A DNA stretch of 64,000 nucleotides, from contig OY723256.1 of assembly GCA_963210315.1 (NCBI GenBank), positions 1,922,001-1,986,000 on the forward strand, in the 5' to 3' direction. How positions within the stretch are numbered: position 1 is the stretch's first letter; each line of letters starts with the position of its first letter. Below the pieces are notes generated by a model. The model saw nothing but the letters and a program-made list of their open reading frames with translations, was not told the DNA's origin and did no database searches. Origin of the DNA: Rhynchopus euleeides (lineage: Eukaryota > Euglenozoa > Diplonemea > Diplonemida > Diplonemidae). This document shows positions 50,224-61,390 of this stretch, one piece after another. Position numbers and translations under genes: made by a program.

Positions 50224-51025
50224 ATGGACTTCCTGACAGAAGAGAACCTCAAGAAGGTGGTGTCGGAGGCGTTCAAAGGGGAGAATGTGTTCATCGTTGT
50301 GACTGTCACGTTGGTGGTTGCGGCGCTGATCTATCACCTCCTGACGGTATGGCATGGGTGGGGTGTGTGTGTGTCCTTTCCACACTATCCCTGAAGATCA
50401 TGTCAAGATCAGGGTGTGGTTTTCATTCATGCGTGTGTACGGGTGTGTCCTCCACTGAACAACAACGTCATGCTGCGGCACTTTTCCTCACGGTCGTATC
50501 ACTCACTGCCCCTATCCACCACAGAGCAAGTCGATCTCGGCAAGCCACATCCTGGTGAAGACGGACGCAGAGGCGCAGTGCATCTACAGGGAGCTGGAGA
50601 AGCGCATGAAGGCCGGTGAGGCAACCGGGGCTGTCTTTGGGGATCTCGCTGCGAAGCACAGCCTGTGCCCCAGCGGCAAGCAGGGTGGGGGCTCCCTGGG
50701 GTCCTTCTCCCTCGGCGAGTATGTGTTTTGCAGCCCTGGCGCCTGAGCCCCAACATGTGGGGGGCACTTTTTTCATCCCGCTGCTCTCCCGCACTTCGAC
50801 GATCACACCCCCCAGGTTGCCACGTTTCGGCCCCGTGTTGTGGAGTGCATTTCTCGAGGCGTTGGCCGCATCCCGACACCACCCACCCCACACCGCCTAT
50901 CACACAGCATGGACCCGATCTTTGAGCAGCAGTGTCTGACAAACCCGATTGGACAGCCGACTAAGCCTTTTGCAACAGGGTTCGGAACGCATCTGATTCT
51001 GGTGCACGCGCGGTCAGGCTGCTAG
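50224..51025 (+). CDS. Membrane-anchored parvulin-type peptidyl-prolyl isomerase (three exons)
   Basis: Exons 50224-50346, 50525-50718 and 50908-51025 give 144 residues. Introns are GTATGGC to CCACAG (phase 0) and GTATGTG to CACACAG (phase 2). The first exon is a helix plus one transmembrane segment (GENVFIVVTVTLVVAALIYHLL, about 19-40). The parvulin domain follows from 45: SASHILVK (His49), HSLCPSGKQGGGSLG (catalytic-position Cys89), FSLGDMDPIFEQQC, and FGTHLILVHAR (His134). The two His and the Cys form the parvulin active centre. There is no Pin1-type phosphate-binding basic loop, so general Xaa-Pro activity is expected. A membrane-tethered parvulin probably assists folding at the ER, Golgi or mitochondria; topology is not certain. 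Confidence 0.92.
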
Positions 51026-51652
51026 TGCAGTACTGCAAGGTACTGTGTGCCGCACCTCCGCCGGCGGTGTCATCGAAGTGTGCCGCCAGGTGGATGGGGT
51101 GGGCTGCCGTGTTGCCTGAAGAACAGGCAATCCAGGTTGCTGGCTGGGGTGCTGGCGGGTGAGGGGGAAAAACGAGGAAAAGAGAGCAAAGCCAAAAAGT
51201 GAAGACGGTGTTCACGCGCTTTGAAGTGAACACCAACTGACGTCGCCCCCACCTTCTCTCTTGTGATTCACTTGAATAGCTTCTCCAACGCGGTAAATGG
51301 GGCCGAAAGGAAACCATGACTTCTCCAAGGGTAGCAACGGGCGCCGGTGTTCCGTCGAACGGAAGAGGCGGCCTGGCTCCCCCTGGTGTGCCGGGCACTC
51401 CTGTGTTCAATCCTTGCCCCCCTAGCCCCCCCCTCCCCCGCAACAGACACCCCCTAGCTCCTGTAGATGTGTGGCAACTAGAAGCCCGTGTGGGGCGTGA
51501 AAACGCGCAAAAAAGTGTCGACAGGATGCCCCTACACACCCCACCCCCATCCCCACCCCTGAGAGCCAGCAGTTGCACCGCCGCCACAAATCTGCCTCCA
51601 ACCGAACCCCGCCAAACCTGCAAGCTGCATACACACGCTCGGGTAAGGCAGC
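51026..51652. other. Intergenic region, parvulin to DSS1
   Basis: No gene motif found. C/T-rich sequence from about 51410 leads to the DSS1 start. Confidence 0.5.
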
Positions 51653-52191
51653 ATGGCCGAGATCTCGTTGAAGTTCATCGAGGAGGATGACTTCGACAAC
51701 TTTGAGGTGGAGGACTGGGGGCAGGTATGTCTGCAGGCAGGCATGCGTGCCGCGCCTTTTTTGCACCTTTTGCATCGCATCCCCCTGCAGGAGGGGATGA
51801 ACCAGGAAGACGCAGCGGCGCTGTGGGACGACCAGTGGCAGGTATGATTGAATCTCCTTGCGCCCTGTTCTGTTCTGGGTTTCTCCCCGATGGCCTTCCT
51901 TCCGTCTGCTTTACGAAGGTGGTTGCAGGGGTCACACATGTCAACTCCATGATGCTATGCGCGTTGCACCGTCTTCCTTTTTGCACAAAATGGGCGTGTT
52001 GCGTGTAGGGTTCCCATGCAGCAGGTCTTCCGTGAACTCCCCTGCTCGATACAATGCGTGAAAAGGCTTTTGTCTGTTTGGGCCAACATCACCACACCAC
52101 ACCACAGATCCCCAACGACACATACACCGAGAAGATCAAACAGTTCCTGCAGGCAGAGAAGGACAAGCAGGACCGGGAAGGCAAGCGGTAA
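51653..52191 (+). CDS. SEM1: DSS1/Sem1-like 26S proteasome lid subunit (three exons)
   Basis: Exons 51653-51724, 51791-51841 and 52108-52191 give 68 residues; introns of 66 and 266 bases, both GTATG to AG, phase 0. The sequence carries the two acidic/aromatic ubiquitin-binding segments of DSS1, EEDDFDNFEVEDWGQ and QEDAAALWDDQWQ, followed by a C-terminal helix (YTEKIKQFLQAEK). The length matches the family (about 70-90). DSS1 is a disordered subunit of the proteasome lid and also joins BRCA2-type and TREX-2 complexes. The middle exon is only 51 bases, so automated annotation could easily miss the gene. The call rests on motif order and length. Confidence 0.9.
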
Positions 52192-53314
52192 GCCCTCCTC
52201 TCCCTGTCAGACCCGCCGGGTTTCTGATGGCAAGCGGCGAGGGTGGGGGGGGGGGTGGGGGAAGCGGCGGTGGGGGGTTTTTTTGACCCCACACGCCGGC
52301 CGACTCTCCCCCCACGCTCCACTCCGCCCCCCCATCCCAGATGACGTTCCATTCTAGCCCACATGCCTTCCTAGCCTCGTCCCTAATCCGAGCGGATACG
52401 GGAGGGGGGGTGGGGGGGAGGGGGACTGGAGGTGATTGCTCCATTGCTCCCCCCCCCCCTTCCCTCCCATCCTGTCCCTCGGAGGTTCGTCCTTCGCCGC
52501 CCCCCACCCCCCGGCGATGAATGGTCACCCGGTTCCTGGTCACCGTTCCGTTTCCTATGCAAAACCACCCCTTTCCACTCCAAACCCATTCACTGCCTTC
52601 ATAGCGTCTCTTCAGTTATGTCATCATGCATGGGTTGGAGCTGATTACCCATTTGCGGCACTGCTGCGTCGCTGCATGTCGCAGTCCAGTGAAGGGTCGA
52701 GGTGTGGGTGTGTATTGAGTTTGCTATTCTTGGGGGGAGGGGGGGGGGGGGGAGAACGGGGAGGGGTCAGCTTCCAGTGCCGTTTCGTGATGTGTTCTTT
52801 TTTCAGTAGAATCTCAGGCAGAGAGAGTTGTCGATTCCCCCCCCCCCCCCCCCTCCACCCATCCCCACCCCCTCATCCAGCCCCCCCCTCCCCCTCCCAA
52901 CTCTCTTTGACCCCTTTTTTTAATCTTGCGTTGTAGCGGCTGCCCCATAACCGACGCCCCACCCCTGCAGCCTGCCAGGCTCTTCTGATGAAGTAGCACT
53001 GCTGGCATTTTCCGGCGTCACGTCGACTGCGTGGCGAGGCTTAGCCCCAACAAGCCAGTGGGTCCCTGCAGCTGTGTGGTGTGGGGGCTGCGCCCCCCAC
53101 ACCCGCCCCCTCCGCTCTAGTCAAGGATTCAGAAGAGACAAAGGAAAAAAGGAACGAGAGAGGGGGGCTTCACGCGTCGGGGGGTGGTCGTCGATACCAA
53201 CAAAGGAATAGGCGGAGCGATACCAACAAAAGCCACGAGAGAGAGAGAGAGAGAGAGCGCCGTTCCTCACCAGCCGCCGATCGCCTTTGGCCTGCCGTCC
53301 CAAAGCGGCCAAGA
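52192..53314. other. Intergenic region with homopolymer runs
   Basis: Several C and G runs (52448-52458, 52738-52752, 52838-52852) and a GA repeat at 53236-53258. No gene supported. Confidence 0.5.
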
Positions 53315-54152
53315 ATGATGAGGCGGCTGGGGAATGTGAAGCGCCTTCCCCGCTTGGGATTGCAGGTGCCCCGCCGCAGAGCCCATGTATGCCTCAGCAG
53401 GGGGGGGTGGGGTGGGCGAGGCCCACCCAAATCTTTTTGTGTGCGGTCAACAAAAAGTAGTCCGGAACTGTTCTTCCCACAGCTGCTGGGCAGGGTGTCT
53501 ATCATAAAGCGAAAGGAGTACGATTTCGGAGGCCTTCTGCTCCTGTGTCGCTGTGTGTTGTGTGCTGTGTGCGTATTGTGTCAACACCCGTTGCCCCTGT
53601 GGGATAAACGCTCGCCACCACCCGACGTGCCATACCCCCCTTCCCACAACAGTAGCACTGTATCTCCCACGGCACAGCCTGCATACTTTGTGAAGGGATC
53701 CATTTCAATTTCAATACCCCTTCACACAACAGGAGACGGCATGCCAGCGTGATCTGGAGGTGGCGGCTCTGAAGGCGCAGCTCGCTGCCACGCAGGATCA
53801 CCTGCGGGTGTGCACTGAGCTGCGAGCTGCATCGGACCTGCGCGTGGCGTCGCTTCTGGAGGAGCAGGCCCGGCTCACCGCAGCCGCAAAGGCTGCGGAG
53901 TGCGAGACAGCCAACCTCCTGAAGCAGGTCTCCTTTGCACGCTCTGCCGAGCTGCGGGTCGCCGAGGATCTCCAGGCCCACCACGAGCGGGCGCACCTCC
54001 TGTTCAGCTCCCTGGTTGTGGGTGCTGCCCTGCTGTGGCTGCACATGCAAGGCATGCAGGGCAGGTGTGGCGCATGCCTCTCCCGCCTGGAGGCCGCCCT
54101 CTGGGGCGTGCCGCCCCAGTCAGAAGGCCCCGATGCAGAAGTGCAGAAGTGA
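53315..54152 (+). CDS. Coiled-coil, probably tail-anchored membrane protein (two exons)
   Basis: Proposed exons 53315-53386 and 53733-54152 (phase 0) give 163 residues. The intron GTATGCC to CAACAG fits the window's donor consensus. Exon 1 encodes a basic, acid-free start (MMRRLGNVKRLPRLGLQVPRR), possibly a targeting peptide. Exon 2 is a long Ala/Leu/Glu coiled coil (about 25-105; LKAQLAATQDHLRVCTELRA), then a hydrophobic segment (LFSSLVVGAALLWLHM, about 107-122) and a short Cys-containing tail. Exon 2 is secure because its frame has no ATG before the acceptor; exon 1 is less certain. The intron contains a dispersed repeat. Function unknown. Confidence 0.6.
53448..53526 (+). repeat. Dispersed repeat, copy 2, inside an intron
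   Basis: Nearly identical to 25230-25313 (CAACAAAAAGTAGTCCGGAA ... AAAGCGAAAGGAGTACGATT). Its position inside the intron of the coiled-coil gene shows the repeat is tolerated within transcripts. Confidence 0.75.
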
Positions 54153-54454
54153 GGATCGGGGGGGGGAGGGGGGTGGGGGGTGGGTAGATGCAGCACCCCG
54201 GAAGCTCAGAAAAGTATATAGCATAGAGCGTAGCTCTCCAGCAGTCATTGTGTTCTTCTCAGCAGTATTTTTCAGAAAGCCCTGCATGGGGGACGACGGG
54301 CACCGGGCCCCCTCTCCCGCCCATACCCACCCCCACACCCCAACTCATCTGGCCTGCCGCTGCGAGTTTTAAAAAATCAATAGTTCTGCCACCGCATTTC
54401 CACTACCCCCCCCCCCCCAACAGCCCTACTGCCTTTGCAGGGGGGGGAGCACGC
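54153..54454. other. Leader region of the GH3 gene
   Basis: It ends in a C run (54407-54418), then CTACTGCCTTTGCAG at about 54440, a good acceptor 14 bases before the ATG. Confidence 0.5.
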
Positions 54455-56991
54455 ATGCCGTGCGCCAACCCGATGATGCTGTGCGCCTGCCTTGCATCCA
54501 CGGCAGCCCTCGCTGCCCCCCTCCAGAGCCGCCCCTGGATGGTGAAGGACATGCCTGTGGAGCAGCGCGTCTCGCTCCTCGTCGCAGAGATGACGGCGGA
54601 GGAGAAGGTGAATCAGCTCCTCCACGTCTGGACGACGCAGCACGACGCGCAGGTCAAAGAGAAGTTCGGCACGTCTGGCGTGGGCGCAATGTACCTCCAG
54701 GTTCTGTCGAACGACGACACCTGCAACCAAAACGTGACGTGCCGCCTCGCTGCCCGCAACGCGCTGCAGCAGTCCCTCCTCAACACGACACGCCTCGGGA
54801 TCCCCATCAGCTTTGTCACCGAGAGCCTGCACTCCAACTTCCTCGAGGCTGAGACCGGCCGCCGCCGCCGCAGCCGGCCCCAGCCCCGCGCCTCCGAGGG
54901 CACCCCTCTCGGGACGGTGTTCCCGATGCCCGTTGCCCTGGGCGCGTCGTGGGACCGTGGGCTGATGGAGGCTGTCGCCTCTGCCGTTGCGAAGGAGGCG
55001 CGTGTGGCGGGTGCCGACCGCGGGTTTTCCCCCGAGGTGCAGGTGTCGGTCGACCCGCGCTTCGGGCGCATGGAGGAGAACTACGGCGCCGACCCTCTGC
55101 TGGTGTCGGAGCTCGCAGCGGCTGCAACCGTCGGGGTGGGTGGGGGCCCGTCGGGGGACCCCAATGTGTCGACCCCCAACGCCTACCTGCCTGCCGACAA
55201 GCTGGTGTGTGAGGCGAAGCACTTCGCAGCCTATGGGTATGGGGATCACGACGGCGCGCCTGCGGATGTCTCGATCCCCATGCTGTACGATGTGTACCTC
55301 AAGCCGTGGCGCGCCTTCATCAAGGCGGGGGGCAGGGGTGCCATGGCAGCGCACAACTCGGTGAACGGGCAGCCGTGCCACACCAGCCGGTGGCTCCTCA
55401 CCAGCATTTTCCGCAACGAGCTGGGCTGCAAAGACTGCTTTGTGGGTATGCCCCCCAGCCCGCCCGCTGTGTTGCCCACCCCACCCCACACACAGGCACC
55501 GATTTTAACGATGTGGACAACGTGTTTTTAACCGGAACCGCAAACGCCACGAAATACCCAGGGGCGCCGAGGGACACCGACCCCTCGATCCAGGTGCTCA
55601 CAGCAGGGGTGGATCAGGACCTGGGGGGTGTGGCATTCGCGTCGCTGCTGTATGCTGCCCAGCAGGACCCGCCGCTGTTCGACCTGACGGAGCTGGACCG
55701 TGCGGTGTCTAATGTGCTGCGTGCGAAGTTTGCCGCGGGCCTGTTCGACAACCCGCTGGTGGACCCAGTCGGCTTGGCCTCCATCCGCTCTGCGGAGCAT
55801 ATCGCCCTCGCGAAGGCGGCGTCCCTCAAGTCCATTGTGCTGCTGCAGAACAACGGGTCCGTTCTGCCTCTGCGGGCACCGCAGCGCATCGCGCTGCTGG
55901 GGCCCAACGCGGGTTGCCCCGACGGGGAGGATCTCTGCGATGTGTCGCACAGCCAGATCGGCCTCTACTCCCCGCAGATCGTCGCGGGCCAGGTGCGCAC
56001 CGTGCTGGATGCGCTGCGGGGCAACGGTTCCTTCACCGTGGACCACGTGCCGGGGGTGGCTGTCGACAGCTACGACACCAGCGGCATCGCTGCTGCGGTG
56101 GCGGCTGCGGGGCAGGCCGATGCCGTGGTGGTGGTGTTGGGTGACAATGTGGACACCTGTGGCGAGTCGCGCGACAGGATGGAGCTGGACCTGCCAGGGG
56201 AGCAGCTGGAGCTGCTGTCGCAGGTGCTGGCGGCGAATGACAAGAGGGGTGCGCCGGTGCCTGTCGTGGCGGTGCTGATCTCATGCAGGACAGCGACGTT
56301 CGGCGCCTCGCGGCATTCGAAGTTCGGCCCCTACAATGCGATGCTGAAGAACCCGCACCTTGCGGTGCTGGAGGCGTGGCGCCCTGGTGAGCAGGGCGGG
56401 CCTGCGATTGCCGATATCCTGTTTGGCACCCAGCAGCCCTCGGGGCGGCTGACCCAGCCGTTCCCCAAGTCTGCCGGGTACATCCGGTCGTGGTCCGCGC
56501 CGTGGTTCCACCTCATGCAGGAGGACTACGACTGGGGTTCCCCATGGCCCCTTGTCGACGGGCTGGACTACAGCCCCCTCTTCTGCTTTGGGCACGGCCT
56601 TGCGTACAACGATTTCAACCTGACTGGCATGGCAGTGTCTGCCTACAACGCCAGCCTGGGGGGTTTCACGGTGTCCGTCAACGTGGCACAGTTTGGGTCG
56701 TACGACGGGCCGCCGGCAGATTTCGTCCTTCAGGTGTACTTCCAGCAGATAACAGCGTCGCAGCAGGTGCGCAACGCACTCGGGTTGGCAGGGTTCTCAA
56801 AGGCCACCCTTCCGGAAAAGGGGAAGTCCGCTTCAGTGTCGGCAGCAGTGCGCTCTGAAGACCTGGGGTACACCGTGTGGGATGGCGTCTCCGGCGCTCA
56901 CAAGTTTGTCGTGGAGCCGGGGCAGTACACCCTGTTCGCATGCAGGTCTTCCTGCGACTGCCCCCTGAACACCACAGTCACTGTTCCATAG
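54455..56991 (+). CDS. Secreted glycoside hydrolase family 3 enzyme (two exons)
   Basis: Exons 54455-55445 and 55496-56991 give 828 residues; the 50-bp intron is GTATGCC to CACACAG in phase 1. A signal peptide (about 1-21, MMLCACLASTAALAAP) leads into the GH3 barrel: EKVNQLLHVW, then FGRMEENYGADPLLV, then KHFAAYGYGDHD. The nucleophile is Asp333 in GTDFNDV, whose codon lies six bases into exon 2. The C-terminal alpha/beta sandwich follows (KSIVLLQNNGSVLPL, ALLGPNAG, VVVLGDN), then PSGRLTQPFP and an FnIII-like tail. GH3 includes beta-glucosidases, beta-xylosidases and beta-N-acetylglucosaminidases; the KH and TD blocks fit the glucosidase/xylosidase groups. Its likely role is extracellular polysaccharide digestion. 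Length is normal. Confidence 0.94.
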
Positions 56992-57482
56992 CCTCTTGTT
57001 TTGTTGTAAAGAGACCAACTGACCAAACCCCCCCTGGTGCCGTCTGCCTGGGTCTTGCCCTTCCGGCTTCCCAGCGACCCCTTTTGGTTGTTCTGCACTG
57101 CTGAACATCCAGGGGAGCACACATATATGATGTGCGACGCTCCAAGAACACCGATAAATAGATATCTCCCGATCGTATCGAATCGTTCGCTCGGTGAGGT
57201 ATGCACCTGATGCCTGACACCTGTGGTTGCTATGCTATGGCCACAGTGCATACACTGTACACTGCACGACTTTGGTGTCCCAGAATATTTTACCGGACTA
57301 CTCTATGCTTTTTGTTGATCTCTCCTTTGATCTGACCCGTGGGCGACGGAAACGCCCATTCGGATCTGTACATCTTGTTTTTGTTGTTCGTTAGGAGCTG
57401 TGCTCACGATTCAGGAAACCTGTGCCAAACGAAAATACGTTTCCTCTGTTCCACCACCCCCCCCCCCCCCCAGTGATGTGCC

Positions 57483-57560
57483 GATGTATATATACGCCAA
57501 TGTATATATACGTATATATACGTTCGGAGGTCCCGAAAATCCGGAAATATACGTCCCCTA
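57483..57560. repeat. CGTATATATACG cluster, copy 1
   Basis: GTATATATACGCC, then CGTATATATACGTTC and a diverged ATCCGGAAATATACGTC tail. The same order of words occurs at 61684-61752. Confidence 0.8.
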
Positions 57561-58214
57561 TGCAATTCCCTGTTGCACGGTGGCCAGGTCACTGTGGAGT
57601 AACCTGGGTGGGATCTCCCGCAGGATATGTTGAGTGGGTATATCCCGCTCTGTGCCTTCGACAGATACTTCCCTTGGAACGAAGTGAAACGCCAATCCGG
57701 CTGCCCACAGGGTGTTCCGCTTCGGTTGTGCCGCACCTTACGTGGCCACATGTTGTTGGGCAGTTAGAAAGACACCGCCCTCCCCTGTGCACAGGGTGGA
57801 ACCTGTGCAGAGGGGAGGTGCCTTTCTGAGTCAACTGAGTGGCGACGGGGCACCCAGGTATTGACTGGTGGTGACCATGCTGTGCTGGAGTCTTTCCAAA
57901 GACGACACATCGTTTTTGGTCGTGTTCGCTCCGGAGACGGCGTTTGATGGGATAACGCGAGTACGGCACGTGGGCACCGATCAGGTAGTGGGCAATGCTG
58001 GTGATGCAACGTTTCCTTACCTCGCCAAGGTGGCGCCAAGACTGAGCAATGTTCCCGACCCTCGAACAACGAGCGGCGCTCGTCTAGTAGGACCCGTACC
58101 AGGACCGCGAAGCGTGCCCGGCTAGCGTAAGGGTGGACAGCCAAGCTGTGTACCACATACTGTGCACCTTAGGGATCGTGGACCCTCTCCACCCACACAT
58201 TGCCCACAGGAAGA

Positions 58215-58435
58215 ACGTAACGTATATTGCAACGTATATGCGTATATATACCATGGTTTCGCAGAATTCTGACAGAAAAATGCCCAGAATTTCCAGATTT
58301 TTAAATTCTGCAGAATCTGAGAAATTCTGTAGAATTCTGCAGATTCTGAGAATTCTGACAGAATTCTGCAGAATTCTGTCAGATTCTGGGGAATTCTGAG
58401 AATTCTGGGAGAATTCTGAGAATTCTGCCAGTGGG
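58215..58435. repeat. CGTATATATAC boundary plus CAGAATTCTG palindrome array
   Basis: CGTATATATACCATGGTTT followed by about 170 bp of GAATTCTGACAG, GAATTCTGCAG and GAATTCTGAG words. The boundary is the inverse of that at 61675-61700, so this array lies in opposite orientation to the one at 61150-61680. Confidence 0.8.
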
Positions 58436-59904
58436 GCTTGTGGCCAACTAGCAGCAGCCTGGTATGACAGGGTAGTCATACACAGGCTATGTACAGGGTC
58501 GGCCTCGTCCTGGACCAGTCGTAGGCTTATGCTACTGTTGGTTCTCAGGACTGGCCACCACTGCGCGGGTCAAATTTTTGGAAAGGGGGCCTTGACCAAA
58601 GGCAAACAGTTTTTGAGTTCTTGCACCACTTCATCTCGGGACTACTCTGATTGGATTCCTCGGATTCGTCGACACACTGTTTCAGAACTGTGCACTTCTC
58701 CATCCACACCGGCATCGGGTCACCCGCTGAATGCCGTGAGGGCCGAAGCCCAGGGTCAGATTTCGGTACAAGGCGATTAACAGGTCGTTGAGAGGTTCGC
58801 AAGTTTAAATGTACCTACAAAAGCTTCATGTACCCATGATAGGGATTTAGTCATTGCTATAGGTGAAGATCAGAGCCCAGGCGGGATGTAAGACAGGGTG
58901 TCGCAGATGCAACAATATCTCCAGAGCCACTTTGTATGCCTTTGTTCGGGATGCCCCTTCACCTGTCGCGCTTAGGTTCCGTCCAAGTTCGCCGATTCCA
59001 GTGCTTCAAGAGAGCACACAGTTCCTTCCCAGTAGTCTTCATCCTCGGTTCCGAATCATCGCAGTCCCTCGAATCCATGGTGCAGAACTAAATTCTCGAA
59101 AGGTGGTCAATGTTTTGAAAGGGGCCCGTGACCAGCGGAAATTGGAATTTTTGACCCAAACCTGCAAGTGTACTGTTGTTTAACGTTGTCCAAAGCCCCT
59201 TGCGGTGTGACAGTACATTCGTTATGTGAATATCTGTCACATGGCTATGGCAACACAGACACAGGCAAGCTGGGGAGGCGTCGCGTCCGTCGAAAAAATC
59301 ATTTCTGCACAACTACCGGCATCGCAGCTACGGTAGAAGTGACTGACCCTGTTCTTGTAATCTTGACGCTGGAAAATTCCATTCGGAAATACCAAACACA
59401 TCCACTGAAAGTGGATGGAATGGGCGTCAAGACCGTGATTTTTGGGGGAGTGGACTGCCCTGTATCGTGAACCCGCTGAGGGTACAAAATACAGAACAGG
59501 GAGGCACAGGTGCAGCACAACACAGGCAGGCAGGCAGGAAACAATGGGTGCAGGTCAGACAAAATGTTCGGTGTCAATCGGCTTGGTTTGATTTGTAGGG
59601 ATGATGCGGAACACACAACCCGCACCCAACCTCCAGATTCAGCCACTGTACCCATTTTCACCAGTTATATCCGCTCACTCAGAGCAAAACCGAAAAATAC
59701 TACGAGAAACACTTGGCCTCGATGCTGTGAGTGTTGCATTGGACGTTTCAAAGACAAGTCGTTGTGTGTGCGCCAAACCCGGATGAACAAACCTCACGTG
59801 GTTTGGCTGATGAAGGTTGGTGTGAATGTGCGCACAGTCATAACAACAAGGCAAGGTAGATTGTGTTTGTCACCCAAAGCGCTGCCAACTATCTTTTTCA
59901 CTGT

Positions 59905-60011
59905 GGGGGTCTTCGCTACCGGATGGTCGTCAGTGCATCTTGGTGTATTTGCTGTTGAAATAGTGAAAACTGACGAAGATTGACGAAGAATAACGACCAG
60001 CGAAGACCCCC
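59905..60011 (+). mobile_element. MITE-like element, copy 3 (GGGGGTCTTCGCT ends)
   Basis: 107 bp from GGGGGTCTTCGCTACC to AGCGAAGACCCCC, flanked by TGT on both sides (59902-59904 and 60012-60014). The interior matches the copies at 12172 and, inverted, 3474. Confidence 0.78.
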
Positions 60012-60889
60012 TGTGACAACCTTCTTGTTGTGTGTGGTCTTGTCCCAAAAAGAGAACTCGTCCAGCCAGTGGGTCGTAACAAGCGACACTCACACCTTGC
60101 CATTTTGTAAGTTCGGCGTAGCCAACTCAGGAAACTTTTCACCGTGCGGATCCTTGCGAACACTTCACACGCCCGGCAGGTTGGTGGGGTGTTCTGTGTT
60201 CGAAGAAGTTCGACTGTCGTTGCACCGTCACACCCCACTCACCCATCCCACCCCGCCACCAGAGATCACACTCCAGAAGATGGGTTGTTCTTTTGCGGTG
60301 GTTTGATGGTGGTGTCGAAAGCAATTCGCGCAAGATACTGAACGACGCACAACACTTTTCACCCAGAAAAGGGGGGGTTTGGCCCTTCAATGAAAACCTG
60401 CCACACAGCCGCTCAGGCCTGCGATGCTCAAGTGCCGGTTGGACCCCTATGTCCTTCAGGCCCCAAAGCAGGCAACGATATGGGATCAACCTCACAGGGG
60501 TGAACAACAGGGTGAACAAGGCACGGGTTTACACTGCAACCTCAAGGACTGGCGACACCTCTCCCACAGTCTGCGGCACTCTGCCGTGGCGACAAGGCTT
60601 CCTGTCACGGGAGATCGCTGCGTGGATCAACGTGGCACCACCCGTGTGCTCGGCAGGTTGTTTCGGCACCTGCTTTCTCCGTGTCATGCTTTTCGTGAGC
60701 GTGTCAGGGATTGTTGGCACACGCTGGGGAGGGTTTCACATGATGACATAACATACATCAGAAGCACACACCCACGTGGCGCTATCCTTGGCAGGACTTT
60801 GAAGTGCCGCCTTGATATCCTTGTTGGATAGAACCCTCATATCACACCCTCAATCAGCTGACGAAAACCTAGGAAAAAACGAGTGTAGG

Positions 60890-60973
60890 ATAGCGGGCCC
60901 GGTTACTCACGGTATGGACCCTCGGGGCCAGGCTGCGATACCAGCACGCGAACCCAAATTGCAATACGAAAAC
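60890..60973 (-). repeat. Dispersed repeat, copy 2 (inverted)
   Basis: On this strand it reads AGGATAGCGGGCCCGG ... AACCCAAATTGCAATACG, the inverse of 10010-10093 with about ten differences by eye. Confidence 0.7.
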
Positions 60974-61040
60974 CTGAGATTTCTGGCTGATTTGGCCATG
61001 TACCCAGGTCCTCAGCAGGAGCTAGATATTCGCGGTCCCA

Positions 61041-61150
61041 TTTTAGGGCAACGAATGGGCTCAAAATTCATAAATTCCTTTGAAAACGGACCCAAATGTC
61101 CAAAATAGGCCCACCCCAAAAAAAAATTTTCGAAAAGGTCCCCCCACAGA
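61041..61150 (+). repeat. 'Head' repeat, copy 2
   Basis: ATTTTAGGGCAACG, GGGCTCAAAATTCATAAATT, TGTCCAAAATAGGCCCACCC and GAAAAGGTCCCCC in order, then directly CAGAATTTCTCAG-type array. Confidence 0.8.
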
Positions 61151-61280
61151 ATTTCTCAGAATTTTCCAGATTTCTCAGATTTTCCAGAATTCCGACAGAA
61201 TTCTCAGAATTTTCCAGATTTTCTCAGATTTTTCAGATTTTGGCATTCTGGCCCGGATTTTTGCAGAAATATTTCGATGA
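61151..61280. repeat. CAGAATT/TTCCAGA array, segment 1
   Basis: Degenerate words such as TTTCTCAGAATTTTCCAG and TTCCGACAGAATTCTCAG between two 'head' repeats. Confidence 0.75.
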
Positions 61281-61390
61281 GCCATTTTAGGGCTCAAAAT
61301 GGGCTCAAAATTCAAAAATTCCTTTGAAAATGGGTCCAAATGTCCAAAATAGGCCCACCCCAAATTTTTTTTTTGAAAAGGTCCCCCCCA
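61281..61390 (+). repeat. 'Head' repeat, copy 3
   Basis: CCATTTTAGGGCTC, GGCTCAAAATTCAAAAATTC, TGTCCAAAATAGGCCCACCC and GAAAAGGTCCCCCCC in order. Closest to copy 2; tandem with it. Confidence 0.8.

Noticed and set aside
58860..59470. Retroelement-like frames in the 57-63 kb region
   Set aside because: No reverse-transcriptase, integrase or gag motif could be seen; frames are short and interrupted.
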